Positions 34,994 through 44,025 of a DNA stretch of 64,000 bases are shown piece after piece. The stretch spans positions 1 to 64,000 of the forward strand of contig JAJDCY010000013.1 of NCBI GenBank assembly GCA_029260595.1, in the 5' to 3' direction. This stretch comes from Phycisphaeraceae bacterium. Its GTDB lineage: Bacteria; Planctomycetota; Phycisphaerae; Phycisphaerales; Phycisphaeraceae. Made by a program: the position numbers and the translations under genes. The notes under the pieces were generated by a model. It was not told the origin of the DNA and did no database searches. It saw nothing but the letters and a program-made list of their open reading frames with translations. Position 1 is the stretch's first letter; each line of letters opens with the position of its first letter.

Positions 34994-35281
34994 TTGAAAG
35001 TTGACGGCGAAACGGTGCAGACGCTGGTCACGATCAGCAACCGGCTCGGGCTGCACGCCCGCCCGGCTATGTCGTTCGTGGACATAGCCAACACCTTCTC
35101 CAGCGACATCAAAATCAGCAACGGCGAGCAGAAAGTCGACGGCAAGAGCATCATGCAAATGATGATGCTCGGGGCCACCAAGGGCACCGAACTAACCATC
35201 GCCGCCCAGGGCCCCGACGCCCAAGCCGCCGTGACGGCCCTGACCGATTTGGTCAATTGTGGATTCAACGAAGAGGGCTAG
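34994..35281 (+). CDS. ptsH: HPr family phosphocarrier protein
   Basis: 95 residues starting at a TTG; no in-frame ATG or GTG fits. The active histidine is His21 in SNRLGLHARPAMSFVD, and the regulatory-site serine region is present as VDGKSIMQMMMLGA (Ser52), so control by an HPr kinase is conceivable. It carries phosphate from enzyme I to PtsN, encoded just upstream. Its TAG stop and the TAG of pssA on the other strand share the palindrome CTAG at 35278-35281. Confidence 0.9.
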   Translation: MKVDGETVQTLVTISNRLGLHARPAMSFVDIANTFSSDIKISNGEQKVDGKSIMQMMMLGATKGTELTIAAQGPDAQAAVTALTDLVNCGFNEEG

Positions 35282-36201
35282 GCGGCGCGCCGCAGCAGCT
35301 TTGCCCACACCCACCCGACCGGTGCGGATAGCGCGTAGAAGGTGAACCCGCCGGCGATCGAGCCTTGCGGGTGGATCAGCAGCAGCAGGCCCAACGCGAC
35401 GATCATCGCGATCGTGCCGAAGCCCGCACGGCCGCGCACATAGCGGTTGACCACATGCACATATCGCAGGCGGCTGACCATCGCGAAACCGGCGAGCATC
35501 ATGATGGCGACCATCCCCACGGCGGCGATGCGGATGGACCAATGCGTCGCCACACGGTCAATTAGGAAGTGCTGGTGCAGCAGCCCCAGGCTGGCAACCG
35601 TCCCGGCCGCACCGGGTGACGGCAGGCCCTCAAAACTACTGTGGTCGGCCTGCTCAGGGTTGGCCAGTTCAATATTAAAACGTGCCAGGCGCAACGCCGC
35701 GCACGCGATGTAGATGCAGGCGATCACAATGACAACGCGGTCGAACAGGCGGTCGCCAGCTTCTGAAAAGAACGGGGTCTCGACGCCGATCAGTTGCACG
35801 GCCAGGAATGCGGGTGCGACGCCGAACGTGACCATGTCGGCCATGGAGTCGAGTTGTTCGCCCAGGTCGCTGGTGTGGCGGGTCAGCCTTGCGATGCGGC
35901 CGTCTAGCCCATCGAACACCATGCCGAGAAAGATGAACGCGGCGGCTAAGGCTAGCGGGCTCCAACCTAGCGGCAGGTCGGTCGCCGGCGATCGGCTGGC
36001 GTAGAAGACCGATCCGAAACCGCACAGCAGGTTGCCCAGCGTAAAGAGAGTCGGCAGGACGGCGATGGTGCGCATTGCCGCGCGGCGGCGGCGGGTCGGC
36101 GGCTTGGTGGCGGGCTCGGGCCAATCCGGGTCGGCCGCGACGCGCTCGTCTTGTTGGCTGGGTGAGACCATGTTGGGCATTGTAGGTACGACCGGCAACA
36201 T
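35278..36201 (-). CDS. pssA: CDP-diacylglycerol-serine O-phosphatidyltransferase (PssA-type)
   Basis: 307 residues with about seven membrane helices. The CDP-alcohol phosphotransferase signature D-G-x2-A-R-x8-G-x3-D-x3-D is complete in DGRIARLTRHTSDLGEQLDSMAD. The N-terminal FTLGNLLCGFGSVFYA and the SFEGLPSPGAAGTVASL loop match PssA of the Bacillus/epsilon type, the membrane enzyme making phosphatidylserine for phosphatidylethanolamine. Other members of the family (archaetidylserine synthase) are less likely. The start is uncertain: ATGs at 36201, 36180 and 36171 all precede the basic segment; the last has TACAAT seven bases upstream. Confidence 0.85.
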   Translation of the reverse strand: MLPVVPTMPNMVSPSQQDERVAADPDWPEPATKPPTRRRRAAMRTIAVLPTLFTLGNLLCGFGSVFYASRSPATDLPLGWSPLALAAAFIFLGMVFDGLDGRIARLTRHTSDLGEQLDSMADMVTFGVAPAFLAVQLIGVETPFFSEAGDRLFDRVVIVIACIYIACAALRLARFNIELANPEQADHSSFEGLPSPGAAGTVASLGLLHQHFLIDRVATHWSIRIAAVGMVAIMMLAGFAMVSRLRYVHVVNRYVRGRAGFGTIAMIVALGLLLLIHPQGSIAGGFTFYALSAPVGWVWAKLLRRAA

Positions 36202-36297
36202 GAGTCATATCGGCACGCCGCCCCGCTCGGGTGATCCGAGTCCGCCGTAGAATAGGACGGCCGGGTCGCTACCGGCCGACGTCGGGTTCAATCACTC

Positions 36298-36798
36298 ATG
36301 CTGCGTACCTTTATGCAAGCGATCACTGCCCATCATGACGGCCGACCGGCGGCGGGGCTGCGGTGGTGGCCGGCGGTGGCGCCGCGTCTGGGGGCGGTGC
36401 TGCTGCTGGCGGTGTCGATCGCACCGCTGATCGTCGCAGCGGGGCTCGAGCCGGATCCCGCGGGGATGGGCACCCATGAGCAACTGTCGCTGCCGAGTTG
36501 TGGAATCCTCATCCGAACCGGTATGCCGTGCGCGACGTGCGGGATGACGACCGCGTTCGCCTACGCGGCCGACGGGCGGCTGATAGCGGCGCTGGTTGTG
36601 CAACCGATGGGGGCCGCGCTGGCGGTAGCGCTCGCCGGGTTGTCGATTATTGCCACCTACGCGATGTGGGCTGGGATCTCTTTGGGCCCGCTGGTGCGGT
36701 CTGTTGCACGGCCACGCTTCTTGATCGGTGTTGGCGGGGTGGTGATCCTATCGTGGGTGTACAAAGCCGTGATGGTTTTGGGAGGTTACAGCGCTTGA
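36298..36798 (+). CDS. DUF2752 membrane protein
   Basis: 166 residues with three predicted membrane helices. The family motif is visible as LPSCGILIRTGMPCATCGMTTAFAY (cysteine-rich loop, PF10825-like), followed by GRLIAALVVQPMGAALAV. The Cys pattern suggests metal or redox chemistry, but function is unknown. No ribosome binding site is seen. Upstream, TAGAAT (36247-36252) could be a -10, and the leader it would give contains a GGCCGG/CCGGCC hairpin (36260-36278). Its stop overlaps the TTG start of the lipoprotein gene, so the two are coupled. Confidence 0.82.
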   Translation: MLRTFMQAITAHHDGRPAAGLRWWPAVAPRLGAVLLLAVSIAPLIVAAGLEPDPAGMGTHEQLSLPSCGILIRTGMPCATCGMTTAFAYAADGRLIAALVVQPMGAALAVALAGLSIIATYAMWAGISLGPLVRSVARPRFLIGVGGVVILSWVYKAVMVLGGYSA

Positions 36799-37457
36799 AT
36801 CAAACTCCCCTCAGATTGACCTCCTTGATGAGTGGATTTTTGTCTTGCGTGCTCGTGGGCGCGACGGCCGGGTGCAATCTGGTCGCGTTCGGCGCGTACG
36901 TGCTCGAAGGCGATGACGGTGCCAAGCGTGTAATCGTCGAGGCCGATTACGCCGGGTTGGCCGGGCAATCGGTTGCCGTGCTTGTCGAAGCCAACGAATA
37001 CGTCCTCTACGAAGACACGGCTGCACCGGGCGACCTCGCGGCCGGTATCGCAAGCGTGTTGAGAGCACAGGTTCCGGACTGCCGAGTGCTCGACTCAAAG
37101 ATTGTCGCGAAGTTCCAGACTGACCACCCGCACTGGTCAACCATGAGCCGAGCCGACGTGATGGATCAGCTCGATGCGGACCGGTTGCTGCAAATCGAGC
37201 TGCTCGAATACACCCTTAATGAACCGGGGAACCCGTACGTGTGGCGGGGAGCGGCGAGCGCGCGGGCAAGCGTTACCGAGCGCGGCGACGACGACGCGGA
37301 TGAGGCGGCCTACGCTAACACAGTGAGGGTGGCCTACCCGCCCGGGCGGGTCGCCGGCGAGGTTAATTCGGATCGCGACACAATCCGTAGGGGCACCCTT
37401 GGGCTGCTCTCGCACAAGATCGCGCAACTGTTTTACACGCGAGAAATGACACAGTAA
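36795..37457 (+). CDS. Hypothetical lipoprotein, paralogue A
   Basis: 220 residues. The TTG start at 36795 is chosen because GGGAGG lies nine bases upstream, inside the end of the DUF2752 gene, giving a TTGA stop/start overlap. The signal peptide ends in the lipobox VGATAGC. The mature part has a beta-rich domain (AGQSVAVLVEANEYVLY), then DLAAGIASVLRAQVPDCRVLDSK, a helical MSRADVMDQLDADRLLQIELLEYTLNE and IRRGTLGLLSHKIAQLFYTRE at the end. I do not recognise a named family. The same architecture is seen in the next gene, 83 bp on, so they are probable paralogues. Expected to be a membrane-anchored envelope protein. Confidence 0.75.
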   Translation: MNQTPLRLTSLMSGFLSCVLVGATAGCNLVAFGAYVLEGDDGAKRVIVEADYAGLAGQSVAVLVEANEYVLYEDTAAPGDLAAGIASVLRAQVPDCRVLDSKIVAKFQTDHPHWSTMSRADVMDQLDADRLLQIELLEYTLNEPGNPYVWRGAASARASVTERGDDDADEAAYANTVRVAYPPGRVAGEVNSDRDTIRRGTLGLLSHKIAQLFYTREMTQ

Positions 37458-37540
37458 CCAGGAAGATTGATCGCGTAATCGCAACGTCGCCCGCCGGTCC
37501 GGCGTGATGGATCCGCGGGTGTGGGGTATGGTGTGAATCC

Positions 37541-38227
37541 ATGAATCGATCGCGTCAACACGTCGGCCCCGTTCAACTGATCATCGCATTGCTGATCTGC
37601 ATGAGCGTGGCGGGTATGTCCGGGTGCAAGGCCATCGCGTTTTTGGCCTACTCGCTGTTCCCACCGAAGACCAATGCGTTCTATCACCCGCAGGACCGGC
37701 CGACGCTGGTGCTGGTAGACGACCCAGCCGACCTGCTGGGATTCCCCGGCCTGACGACCGAGCTGGCCCACCATGTCGGGACACATCTGTTGGATCGGGA
37801 TGTGGTCACGACCGTCGTCTCGCCGCGCGAAATGCACGAGTTGGCCGAGCGCTTGGGTGACGAGTTTGTCCGGACGCCGATCGATCGCATCGGTCGCGAG
37901 GTCAACGCCGAGCAGGTCGTCCACATCCACGTCGAGTCGATCAGCGTGGGCGATGAACCGGGGCTCTACCGCCCCACCGCCACGGTGCGAGTAAAACTAA
38001 TCGACGCGGTCGATCGCGTGCGGCTGTACCCGTCGCCCATCACCGCGAGCACGAGCCCGCTACATCGCAGCTACCACTCGGTCACAATCAGCCTGCCGTA
38101 CAGCACGGCCAAGAATGGCGGCAAGGACGAGCTGCGGGCGATCGGCAAGCAGATCACCGAGAAACTAGGGCTGGAAGTCGCGCGTCTGTTCTATGACTAC
38201 GTGCCTGATGAGATCGGCGGCGGGTAG
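37541..38227 (+). CDS. Hypothetical lipoprotein, paralogue B
   Basis: 228 residues with signal peptide and lipobox (MSVAGMSGCKAIAFLAYSLFP). Layout as in the preceding gene: PTLVLVDDPADLLGFPGLTTELAHHVGTHLL, a mid-part with VVSPREMHELAERLGDEFVRTPIDRIGREVNAEQVVHIHVESISV, and ELRAIGKQITEKLGLEVARLFYDY at the C-terminus. The order strand, helix, Asp-rich helix, strand, long final helix is like that of paralogue A, but sequence identity is low. Function unknown. No clear ribosome binding site. Confidence 0.75.
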   Translation: MNRSRQHVGPVQLIIALLICMSVAGMSGCKAIAFLAYSLFPPKTNAFYHPQDRPTLVLVDDPADLLGFPGLTTELAHHVGTHLLDRDVVTTVVSPREMHELAERLGDEFVRTPIDRIGREVNAEQVVHIHVESISVGDEPGLYRPTATVRVKLIDAVDRVRLYPSPITASTSPLHRSYHSVTISLPYSTAKNGGKDELRAIGKQITEKLGLEVARLFYDYVPDEIGGG

Positions 38228-38313
38228 GCTGGTTTGACGCGGTCGCCCCGGCTCAATCAGAGCGTGCGCCCCGCTTGTGATGTCGTGATCAAATCGATTC
38301 TGAAAGTGACCCG

Positions 38314-39480
38314 ATGCGCGTGCTCCATTTGATCGATGCGGCTAGCCGCCAGGCGACCGGCACCTGTCTGGCGATGCTGGGCGAGTCGTCACGAGCGATC
38401 GGAGCGGATTCGAGTAACGTCATGCTGCTCGGCGGACGCCGGCTGCGCGAGGCGGCGCGGGCGGCGGGGATCGAAAACCCGATTTCTGTAGGAGTCCCGT
38501 ACGGGCGAGCCGTGCTGGGGTTGGCAGGCGTGTCGCGCGCGACGCGGGGCTTGCCGGTGCCCGATGTGGTCCATTGCTGGTCTGTCGGCGCCTTGGCGGT
38601 CGCGGCTGCGTTGTTTCGAAACCAACCGAAGCTGCTGACGATCACCGCGCCACTGTCGGCGCGTCAGGTCTTGCTGCTCCGTGCGCTCGCGTTGGAAAAA
38701 TCAGGATCACTTGGCTTCCTGCCGATCAGCTCAACCCTTCGGCATACGTTGATCAGCCGTGGAGTCGCCCCGGCATCGGCCCAGGTTCTACGCCCGGGTA
38801 TCGACATGTCGCGTGTCCGACACGAATCACGCCGCGCGCTGCGCGAGAGCTGGGGTGTGCAGGACGCCAGCGACTGGGTGATCGCTCTGCTCAATGATCC
38901 ACCGGGTGCCTGCGAGAGTGCGCTGGCTGCGATGACCTGCGTGTTAATCGACGACAGCGTTGCGACCAAGCCTGTTCGCCCGCGTGTGCTGGTGATGCCC
39001 GGGCAAACGCACCGGTTGGCCGCGCAACGCTTGCTCGAAAGTCTGGGCAAGGGTGTGTGTCTGATTCAGGAAGCGCGGCTGGACCGGCCTTGGCAGGTGC
39101 TACCGGGGTGCGACGCGGCGTTGGCGATCGGACCGGATGCCGGGGGGTTGAGCCTGCTCTGGGCGATGGCCGCGAACGTGCCGATCGTTGGCGAAGCGAC
39201 CTATGCGGTGAGCGAGATCGTCGAGGACCGTCACTCCGCGTTGCTCGCCAAGCCCGACCTGACGCGGGCACTCGCCAGCCGGGCGGTGCGGTTGATGAAC
39301 GAACCTCGACTCGCCTGGCAACTGCGCGACACCGCGCGACACGAGGCGTACAGTTTTTTCTCGTGCAAGCGTTACCGCGAATCGCTTGTGGAGGTATACC
39401 GCCAAGCGATGGTCGGGCAACCCATCGAGGTGCCGCCGATGGAGGTTACCGGCGGATTGCGTTTCGCCGGGCGTGCATAA
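38314..39480 (+). CDS. Glycosyltransferase, GT4-like
   Basis: 388 residues with the two-domain GT-B layout. N-terminal domain: MRVLHLIDAASRQATGTCLAML, PDVVHCWSVGALAVA, PISSTLRHTLISRG and VLRPGIDMSRV, the last being the usual linker motif between the domains. C-terminal domain: a degenerate sugar-nucleotide-binding region GCDAALAIGPDAGGLSLLWAMAANVPIVGEA ending in VSEIVEDRHSALLAKPDLTRALA, which is the GT4 E-x7-E region in weak form. Donor and acceptor are unknown, and the degenerate motif leaves open a non-catalytic role. No neighbouring polysaccharide genes. Confidence 0.75.
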   Translation: MRVLHLIDAASRQATGTCLAMLGESSRAIGADSSNVMLLGGRRLREAARAAGIENPISVGVPYGRAVLGLAGVSRATRGLPVPDVVHCWSVGALAVAAALFRNQPKLLTITAPLSARQVLLLRALALEKSGSLGFLPISSTLRHTLISRGVAPASAQVLRPGIDMSRVRHESRRALRESWGVQDASDWVIALLNDPPGACESALAAMTCVLIDDSVATKPVRPRVLVMPGQTHRLAAQRLLESLGKGVCLIQEARLDRPWQVLPGCDAALAIGPDAGGLSLLWAMAANVPIVGEATYAVSEIVEDRHSALLAKPDLTRALASRAVRLMNEPRLAWQLRDTARHEAYSFFSCKRYRESLVEVYRQAMVGQPIEVPPMEVTGGLRFAGRA

Positions 39481-39481
39481 A

Positions 39482-39508
39482 GTGAGATTGAGATCGCGAT
39501 CTCGTCAC
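39482..39508. terminator. Palindrome between convergent genes
   Basis: The 14-bp perfect palindrome GAGATCGCGATCTC (39490-39503) is extended by GTGA/TCAC at its outer ends. It fills the 30-bp gap between the stops of the glycosyltransferase gene and the facing membrane-protein gene and can fold on either strand, so it may serve as a bidirectional terminator though U-runs are lacking. Confidence 0.45.
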
Positions 39509-39510
39509 GC

Positions 39511-40332
39511 TCAAAACACCAAACCGGTCGTCCCGAGCAGCGACCAGCCGATCCCCTCGCCGATCCAGACCAACACGGTGGCGACATAAAGAATGCCCGT
39601 CGCCGATTGGTTCGCACGCCGCCGCACGCACTCGTCGATCATGTAGATGAACACGCCGGGGACGATCAGCCCAACCGCGAATCGTGACGCAATCATCATC
39701 GTCGCCCACGACTGGTGCGCGTGGACGATCTGATCACTCGATCCAAAGAAGTAAGGCCAAGCCCCGAATCCCACGGCGAGGGCCGCACGGACGACCAACA
39801 GCGCGGCCAGCACGAGCACCAGTCTGCGAAACGGCGCCTGGGTCATCTCGCCGCCGGCGGTGAGATACGCGTGCCCGAGCAGCATGGTCATCAGCAACCC
39901 ACCGAGCAGGCTTGCGCTGGCCGCAGCCGCCGCTGCCAACCCGACCATCTGATTGGCGACCGGCCACCCGACAGCCTCGGCGACATGGTCGTGGGCAGTG
40001 GCGAGCAGCCCCTCGTCCATCAGTCCGCTAAATGCACCGACAAAACACACGACCCAGCACGCGGCCGCGGCGACGCGTTGGACCACTCGCTTACCGCACT
40101 GCACAGCAATGAGTTGGCCGACAACAAGGATCGCGGGCGCGATAAGCAGCAGTGCCACGTCGGCGAGCCGCAGCCCGTCGTGGGAAAACACCGCATACGC
40201 CGACACCGCCAGCAACCCGGCCGCGATCAGCCCGCCGAGTCGCAGCCAGCGCAGCGTCACCTGGTAAGGATCGCTGACCGCCTGGGCGAACCCGATCCCG
40301 CCGACGATCGTTAGTAAAAAGACAGACAGCAT
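39511..40332 (-). CDS. Hypothetical multi-pass membrane protein
   Basis: 273 residues from the ATG at 40332, with about seven hydrophobic helices (for example IMLSVFLLTIVGGIGFAQA, LAVSAYAVFSHDGL, VVCFVGAFSGLMDEG, LAAAAAASASLLGGLLMTMLLGHAYL, FAVGLIVPGVFIYMI, ILYVATVLVWIGEGIGWSLL). The LLGHAYLTAGGEMTQAP stretch is the most distinctive. I do not recognise the family with confidence. It faces the glycosyltransferase gene tail to tail and is divergent from the zinc-ribbon membrane gene, 58 bp apart. Confidence 0.7.
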   Translation of the reverse strand: MLSVFLLTIVGGIGFAQAVSDPYQVTLRWLRLGGLIAAGLLAVSAYAVFSHDGLRLADVALLLIAPAILVVGQLIAVQCGKRVVQRVAAAACWVVCFVGAFSGLMDEGLLATAHDHVAEAVGWPVANQMVGLAAAAAASASLLGGLLMTMLLGHAYLTAGGEMTQAPFRRLVLVLAALLVVRAALAVGFGAWPYFFGSSDQIVHAHQSWATMMIASRFAVGLIVPGVFIYMIDECVRRRANQSATGILYVATVLVWIGEGIGWSLLGTTGLVF

Positions 40333-40375
40333 GATCGCAGTTCCGTGTCGGCTCGATCGGCGGCACCGCCGAGAT

Positions 40376-40384
40376 TGGTATTGT
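40376..40384 (+). promoter_or_regulatory. Extended -10 directly upstream of the zinc-ribbon membrane gene
   Basis: TGG-TATTGT-ACTGGC-ATG: the hexamer ends exactly six bases before the start codon at 40391, and no ribosome binding site is present, so a leaderless message is likely. Confidence 0.4.
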
Positions 40385-40390
40385 ACTGGC

Positions 40391-41086
40391 ATGCCGGAAA
40401 ACGGATTCCCAAGTGACGACCACCTCTGCGAACGGTGCGGGTATGCGCTGCGGGGCTTGTCGAGTGATCAGAGTTGCCCCGAGTGCGGCAACGGCGTTGG
40501 CGAATCCGATCCGGCGTTGCGCACGGGGCTGGCATGGCAGAACCGGATATCACCTATCGCGTGGCTCGCAACGTGCTGGGCGATCGTGGCCCGACCAACC
40601 CGTAGTTACCGACGCCTACGCATTGGCGACGACCGCGGACGACGGCGGGACCGTTGTTTTTTGGCAATCTGGGCGCTGCTGATCGGACTGACTTGGGGCT
40701 TATCCAGGCTCGATCGCGGCTGGGAGATGGCTATCGACTGGGGGCTTGGCGCGGCTTTTGGAGTTGTGTTTCTGACCTACATCGAAGCTTTCGGCGTGGC
40801 GTACTTCAGCCGCAAGCGCGGTTGGCGTGTCCCGTGGCCGCTGGCGGAGCGCGTCGCCTGCTACGCCGCCATCGGCTGGGTACCCGCCGCGATCATCCTG
40901 TGGAAGCTCAACGACCTAATCCTAGACGGATCGATCAAGCATTGGTGGCCGCAGCAGCTCGGCCCATGGACACTGCGCACTGAAGTTCTCGTGCTCACAC
41001 TCGCAGGCGGCATCGGCATCCTGTGGTTCGAGACACTCGTGTGGCTGGGCGTGCGGCAGGTGAGATACGCGAACCAGCCTGCCTAA
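40391..41086 (+). CDS. Zinc-ribbon membrane protein
   Basis: 231 residues. The N-terminus carries a zinc ribbon, CERCGYALRGLSSDQSCPECG (two CxxC knuckles), a form frequent at the start of planctomycete membrane proteins of unknown function. Four or so membrane helices follow (FLAIWALLIGLTWGLSRL, AIDWGLGAAFGVVFLTYIEAFG, ACYAAIGWVPAAIILW, VLVLTLAGGIGILWFETLVWLGV). No function can be assigned. The ATG at 40391 starts just before the ribbon; an upstream ATG at 40331 would add a non-conserved arginine-rich stretch. Confidence 0.75.
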   Translation: MPENGFPSDDHLCERCGYALRGLSSDQSCPECGNGVGESDPALRTGLAWQNRISPIAWLATCWAIVARPTRSYRRLRIGDDRGRRRDRCFLAIWALLIGLTWGLSRLDRGWEMAIDWGLGAAFGVVFLTYIEAFGVAYFSRKRGWRVPWPLAERVACYAAIGWVPAAIILWKLNDLILDGSIKHWWPQQLGPWTLRTEVLVLTLAGGIGILWFETLVWLGVRQVRYANQPA

Positions 41087-41201
41087 TTGGCTGACCGCAG
41101 CCGGATGGGGACGGGCCGATACAGGTCGAAATCAGCCCCAGCCAGTCTGAAAACGCTGATTTTACGTATCCTAAGACTGCAAACCCACGTGACTGTTTGA
41201 T

Positions 41202-41231
41202 TTGACTGCGCCGTCTGATCGCGAGTACGAT
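41202..41231 (+). promoter_or_regulatory. Sigma-70-type promoter inside the long gap before rny
   Basis: TTGACT (41202-41207), an 18-bp spacer, and TACGAT (41226-41231). Transcription from about 41238 would give either a 540-nt leader for rny or a separate RNA. The 693-bp gap 41087-41779 holds no supportable gene. It contains the palindrome CGGGCTAGCCCG (41377-41388) and a CCGGC/GCCGG hairpin (41742-41758) just before the rny ribosome binding site. Confidence 0.45.
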
Positions 41232-41779
41232 GGTTCAGTTAGGCTTGCCTGTCGTCGTGTTGGTGTCGATCCACGCTAGGGTCATTCCAGCCAGGCAGAT
41301 GCGAGCACGGTGCCGCGAGTGACGCGGCGTCGATTTTCCGGCAGGTGCCTATTACTGGCACACCGCACGGACCGGGCGGGCTAGCCCGGGGTTTCGCGGG
41401 TCTTGACGGCTTGGCTGCGCGACGCGCGGCGGCTGACCACCGACCCGGTTATGAGAACGATGATGCTTTATCGCTTGCTGATTCCAGTGCGGCCGACCGC
41501 CGTGACCGATCCGATACACCACCGACGGGCCCGCCAGCCCGAGTCCTGCACGAACGCCGTGCCCCGCCGCTGGCCATGCCCGATCCTATGCGACACGTGG
41601 CTATCGGATTGATCGATCAAGCGACCCCATCGTTTCGAACCGGTTAGGCGACCTGCGAACTCCACGACTACGCCCCCACGGACGCATTCTGGCGTCACGG
41701 TTACCGGTGGTGTGCCCCTCGACCCGGGCTACCCGGTGACGCCGGCCAAATCAGCCGGTGATAGAAAGGGGCTTCTCTC

Positions 41780-43402
41780 GTGGATCTCACATTACTAGCT
41801 CAGGCGGATGGAGCGGCCGGATGGGGAATCGGGCTGGTCATCGGTGTGGCCATCGGCGTGGCGGTTGTCGTGGTGATGGGCAAGGTCACCGGGCGCCAGA
41901 TCCTTGGTGGTGCCAAACGCGAAGCCGAGCAGGTGCTCAAAGAAGCCCGCCAGGAAGCGCAGGCCATCCAGAAGCAGACCGAGCTGGACGCACGCAACGA
42001 TGTCGCCAAGCTCCGCGAGGAACACGAACGCCAAACCAGTGATTCTCGCAACGAATTGAAGGAGGCCGAGCGCCGCCTGGTCAAACGCGAGGACAACCTG
42101 GATCGCAAACTCGACACGCTGACGACCAAGGAACGCTACCTCGACGAGTTTGAGGGCAAGATCAAGCAGCGTGAGGAAACCGTCGCGGCCAAGGATGCCA
42201 AGCTCGACGACCTGCTCAAGCACCACCAGGAGTTGATCGACAACGCGACCCAGGAGCAGAAGCAGGCCATGCTCCGCATCGCCCACCTTTCCGAGGAGGA
42301 CGCCCGGCGCGAGTCGCTCAAACTCGTCGAGCAGGAAGTCCAGCACGAGGCCGCTCAACTCATCCAGCGCGAGATGGAGCGGGCCGAGGAAGAAGCCAAG
42401 GACAACGCACTCAAGATCACCCTCCAGGCCATCCAGCGCTACGCCTCCGAGCACACCACCGACAACACCGTCACCGCGATCACAATCACTTCGGACGATA
42501 TGAAGGGCCGGATCATCGGCCGTGAGGGCCGCAACATCCGGGCGTTTGAGAAGGCGACCGGGGTCGATGTGATCGTGGACGATACGCCCGGCGTTGTGGT
42601 TGTGTCGTGCTTCGACCCGATCCGCCGGGCGGTGGCATCACAGGCCATGCTCAAGCTGCTCGACGACGGGCGGATCCACCCAACGCGGATCGAAGAAGTG
42701 GTTGAGCAAGTCGAAAAAGAAATCGCCCAGAGTGTCGTGCGGGTCGGCAAGGAGGCGTGCATCGAGGCGGACGTCCAGGGCCTGCACCCGAAGATCTCCG
42801 AGATGGTTGGCCGGCTTCAGTACCGCTCCAGCTACGGGCAAAACATCCTGCGCCACTCGCTGGAGGTGGCGTACTTATGCCAGGTCATGGCCAACGAGCT
42901 CGGGCTTGACGGGACGATCGCGCGGCGCTGCGGGTTCCTGCACGACATCGGCAAGGCGATGGACCACGAGGTCGACGGCGGGCACCCACAGATCGGCATG
43001 GACTTTTGCAAGAAGCTCGGCGAGCGTGAGGAGGTCCTCAACGCCATCGGCGGGCACCACAACGATATCCCATCCACATCGCCGTACACGCCGATCGTGA
43101 TGGCGGCGGATGCGATCAGCGGCGCCCGCCCGGGCGCGCGGCGAGAGACGCTGGACCGGTACGTCAAGCGCCTCGAACAGCTCGAAACCATCGCAACCGG
43201 GATGAAGGGCGTGAAGCAGGCCTACGCGATCCAAGCCGGACGCGAGGTCCGCGTCGTGGTCGACCCCGAATCGGTAGACGATGCGAACTGCGTCTACATC
43301 GCGCGCGACATCGCCAAGCGAGTCAGTGACGAGATGACGTTTCCCGGCGAGATCAAGGTCACCGTGTTACGAGAAATGCGCACCGTTCAGTACGCGCGAT
43401 AG
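41780..43402 (+). CDS. rny: Ribonuclease Y
   Basis: 540 residues, the normal size for RNase Y, the membrane-bound endoribonuclease that starts mRNA decay. Order: one N-terminal membrane helix ([18 protein letters not shown]), a long charged coiled coil (about residues 40-215), a KH domain ([21 protein letters not shown]), and an HD domain with His-Asp in [19 protein letters not shown]. It ends in the usual [17 protein letters not shown]. The GTG start is supported by AAAGGGG ten bases upstream. A very long untranslated or RNA-coding region precedes it. Confidence 0.96.
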   Translation: MDLTLLAQADGAAGWGIGLVIGVAIGVAVVVVMGKVTGRQILGGAKREAEQVLKEARQEAQAIQKQTELDARNDVAKLREEHERQTSDSRNELKEAERRLVKREDNLDRKLDTLTTKERYLDEFEGKIKQREETVAAKDAKLDDLLKHHQELIDNATQEQKQAMLRIAHLSEEDARRESLKLVEQEVQHEAAQLIQREMERAEEEAKDNALKITLQAIQRYASEHTTDNTVTAITITSDDMKGRIIGREGRNIRAFEKATGVDVIVDDTPGVVVVSCFDPIRRAVASQAMLKLLDDGRIHPTRIEEVVEQVEKEIAQSVVRVGKEACIEADVQGLHPKISEMVGRLQYRSSYGQNILRHSLEVAYLCQVMANELGLDGTIARRCGFLHDIGKAMDHEVDGGHPQIGMDFCKKLGEREEVLNAIGGHHNDIPSTSPYTPIVMAADAISGARPGARRETLDRYVKRLEQLETIATGMKGVKQAYAIQAGREVRVVVDPESVDDANCVYIARDIAKRVSDEMTFPGEIKVTVLREMRTVQYAR

Positions 43403-43426
43403 GCGTGGCGTCCGGCGACCGTTGCT

Positions 43427-43876
43427 TCAAGTGAGAAAGCGGCTGGCGAGCTCGGGCGTCGGGACACGGCAGGTGTCCTGCTTCCCGAACCATCGGTAGC
43501 GATTGCGAGCAACCCAGTTGTAGACCATGTCGCGAAGCGGAGCCGGGATCACGATCAACAGAAACGCGACTCGCCACAACCCCCGCATCCGACGCGCGAT
43601 CCGCAACGCCGCCCCGGACTTGGCCACGCACCGGCCACCTTCGATCAGCAGGATGCTGTCGAGATAGTCGCCTGACAACCCGTGCTGTTCGATCAACCGC
43701 CGACCCGCATCCGATTGCAACGCAGCGAATTGGAAGTACCCGCCCCGGTCACGATCAATCACGAAGTTCACCGAGCTATTGCAGAGATTGCACACCCCGT
43801 CGAACAGGATCACCGCCCCGGTATCGCCGGCGGCAGCGGATGAAGGATCAAGGGTCGGCGTCTCGGACACGGCCAT
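43427..43876 (-). CDS. DCC family thiol-disulfide oxidoreductase-like protein
   Basis: 149 residues from the ATG at 43876. The DCC signature (PF04134) begins at AVILFDGVCNLCNSSVNFVIDRD with its CxxC pair, followed by FQFAALQSDAGRRLI, SILLIEGGRCVAKSGAALRI and the W-rich end PLRDMVYNWVARNRYRWFGKQ. These thioredoxin-like proteins are thought to exchange disulfides; partners are unknown. Upstream in-frame ATGs extend into the neighbouring gene's promoter and are not used. TATGAT ends six bases before the chosen ATG, the same leaderless arrangement as at mnmA. Divergent from fhcA. Confidence 0.88.
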   Translation of the reverse strand: MAVSETPTLDPSSAAAGDTGAVILFDGVCNLCNSSVNFVIDRDRGGYFQFAALQSDAGRRLIEQHGLSGDYLDSILLIEGGRCVAKSGAALRIARRMRGLWRVAFLLIVIPAPLRDMVYNWVARNRYRWFGKQDTCRVPTPELASRFLT

Positions 43877-44025
43877 ACCTTTATCATAGGCCTGCACGCC
43901 CCGCGATCGAAGGTGGCGGGCCGATATCCCGTCAATCCGCGCCACGGCTGTGTTGATAACCGTCAGGATCGCTACAAGCAGCCGTTGGTGTTCGGCCTTG
44001 CTCAAGACACGGATGGGCGGGGACA

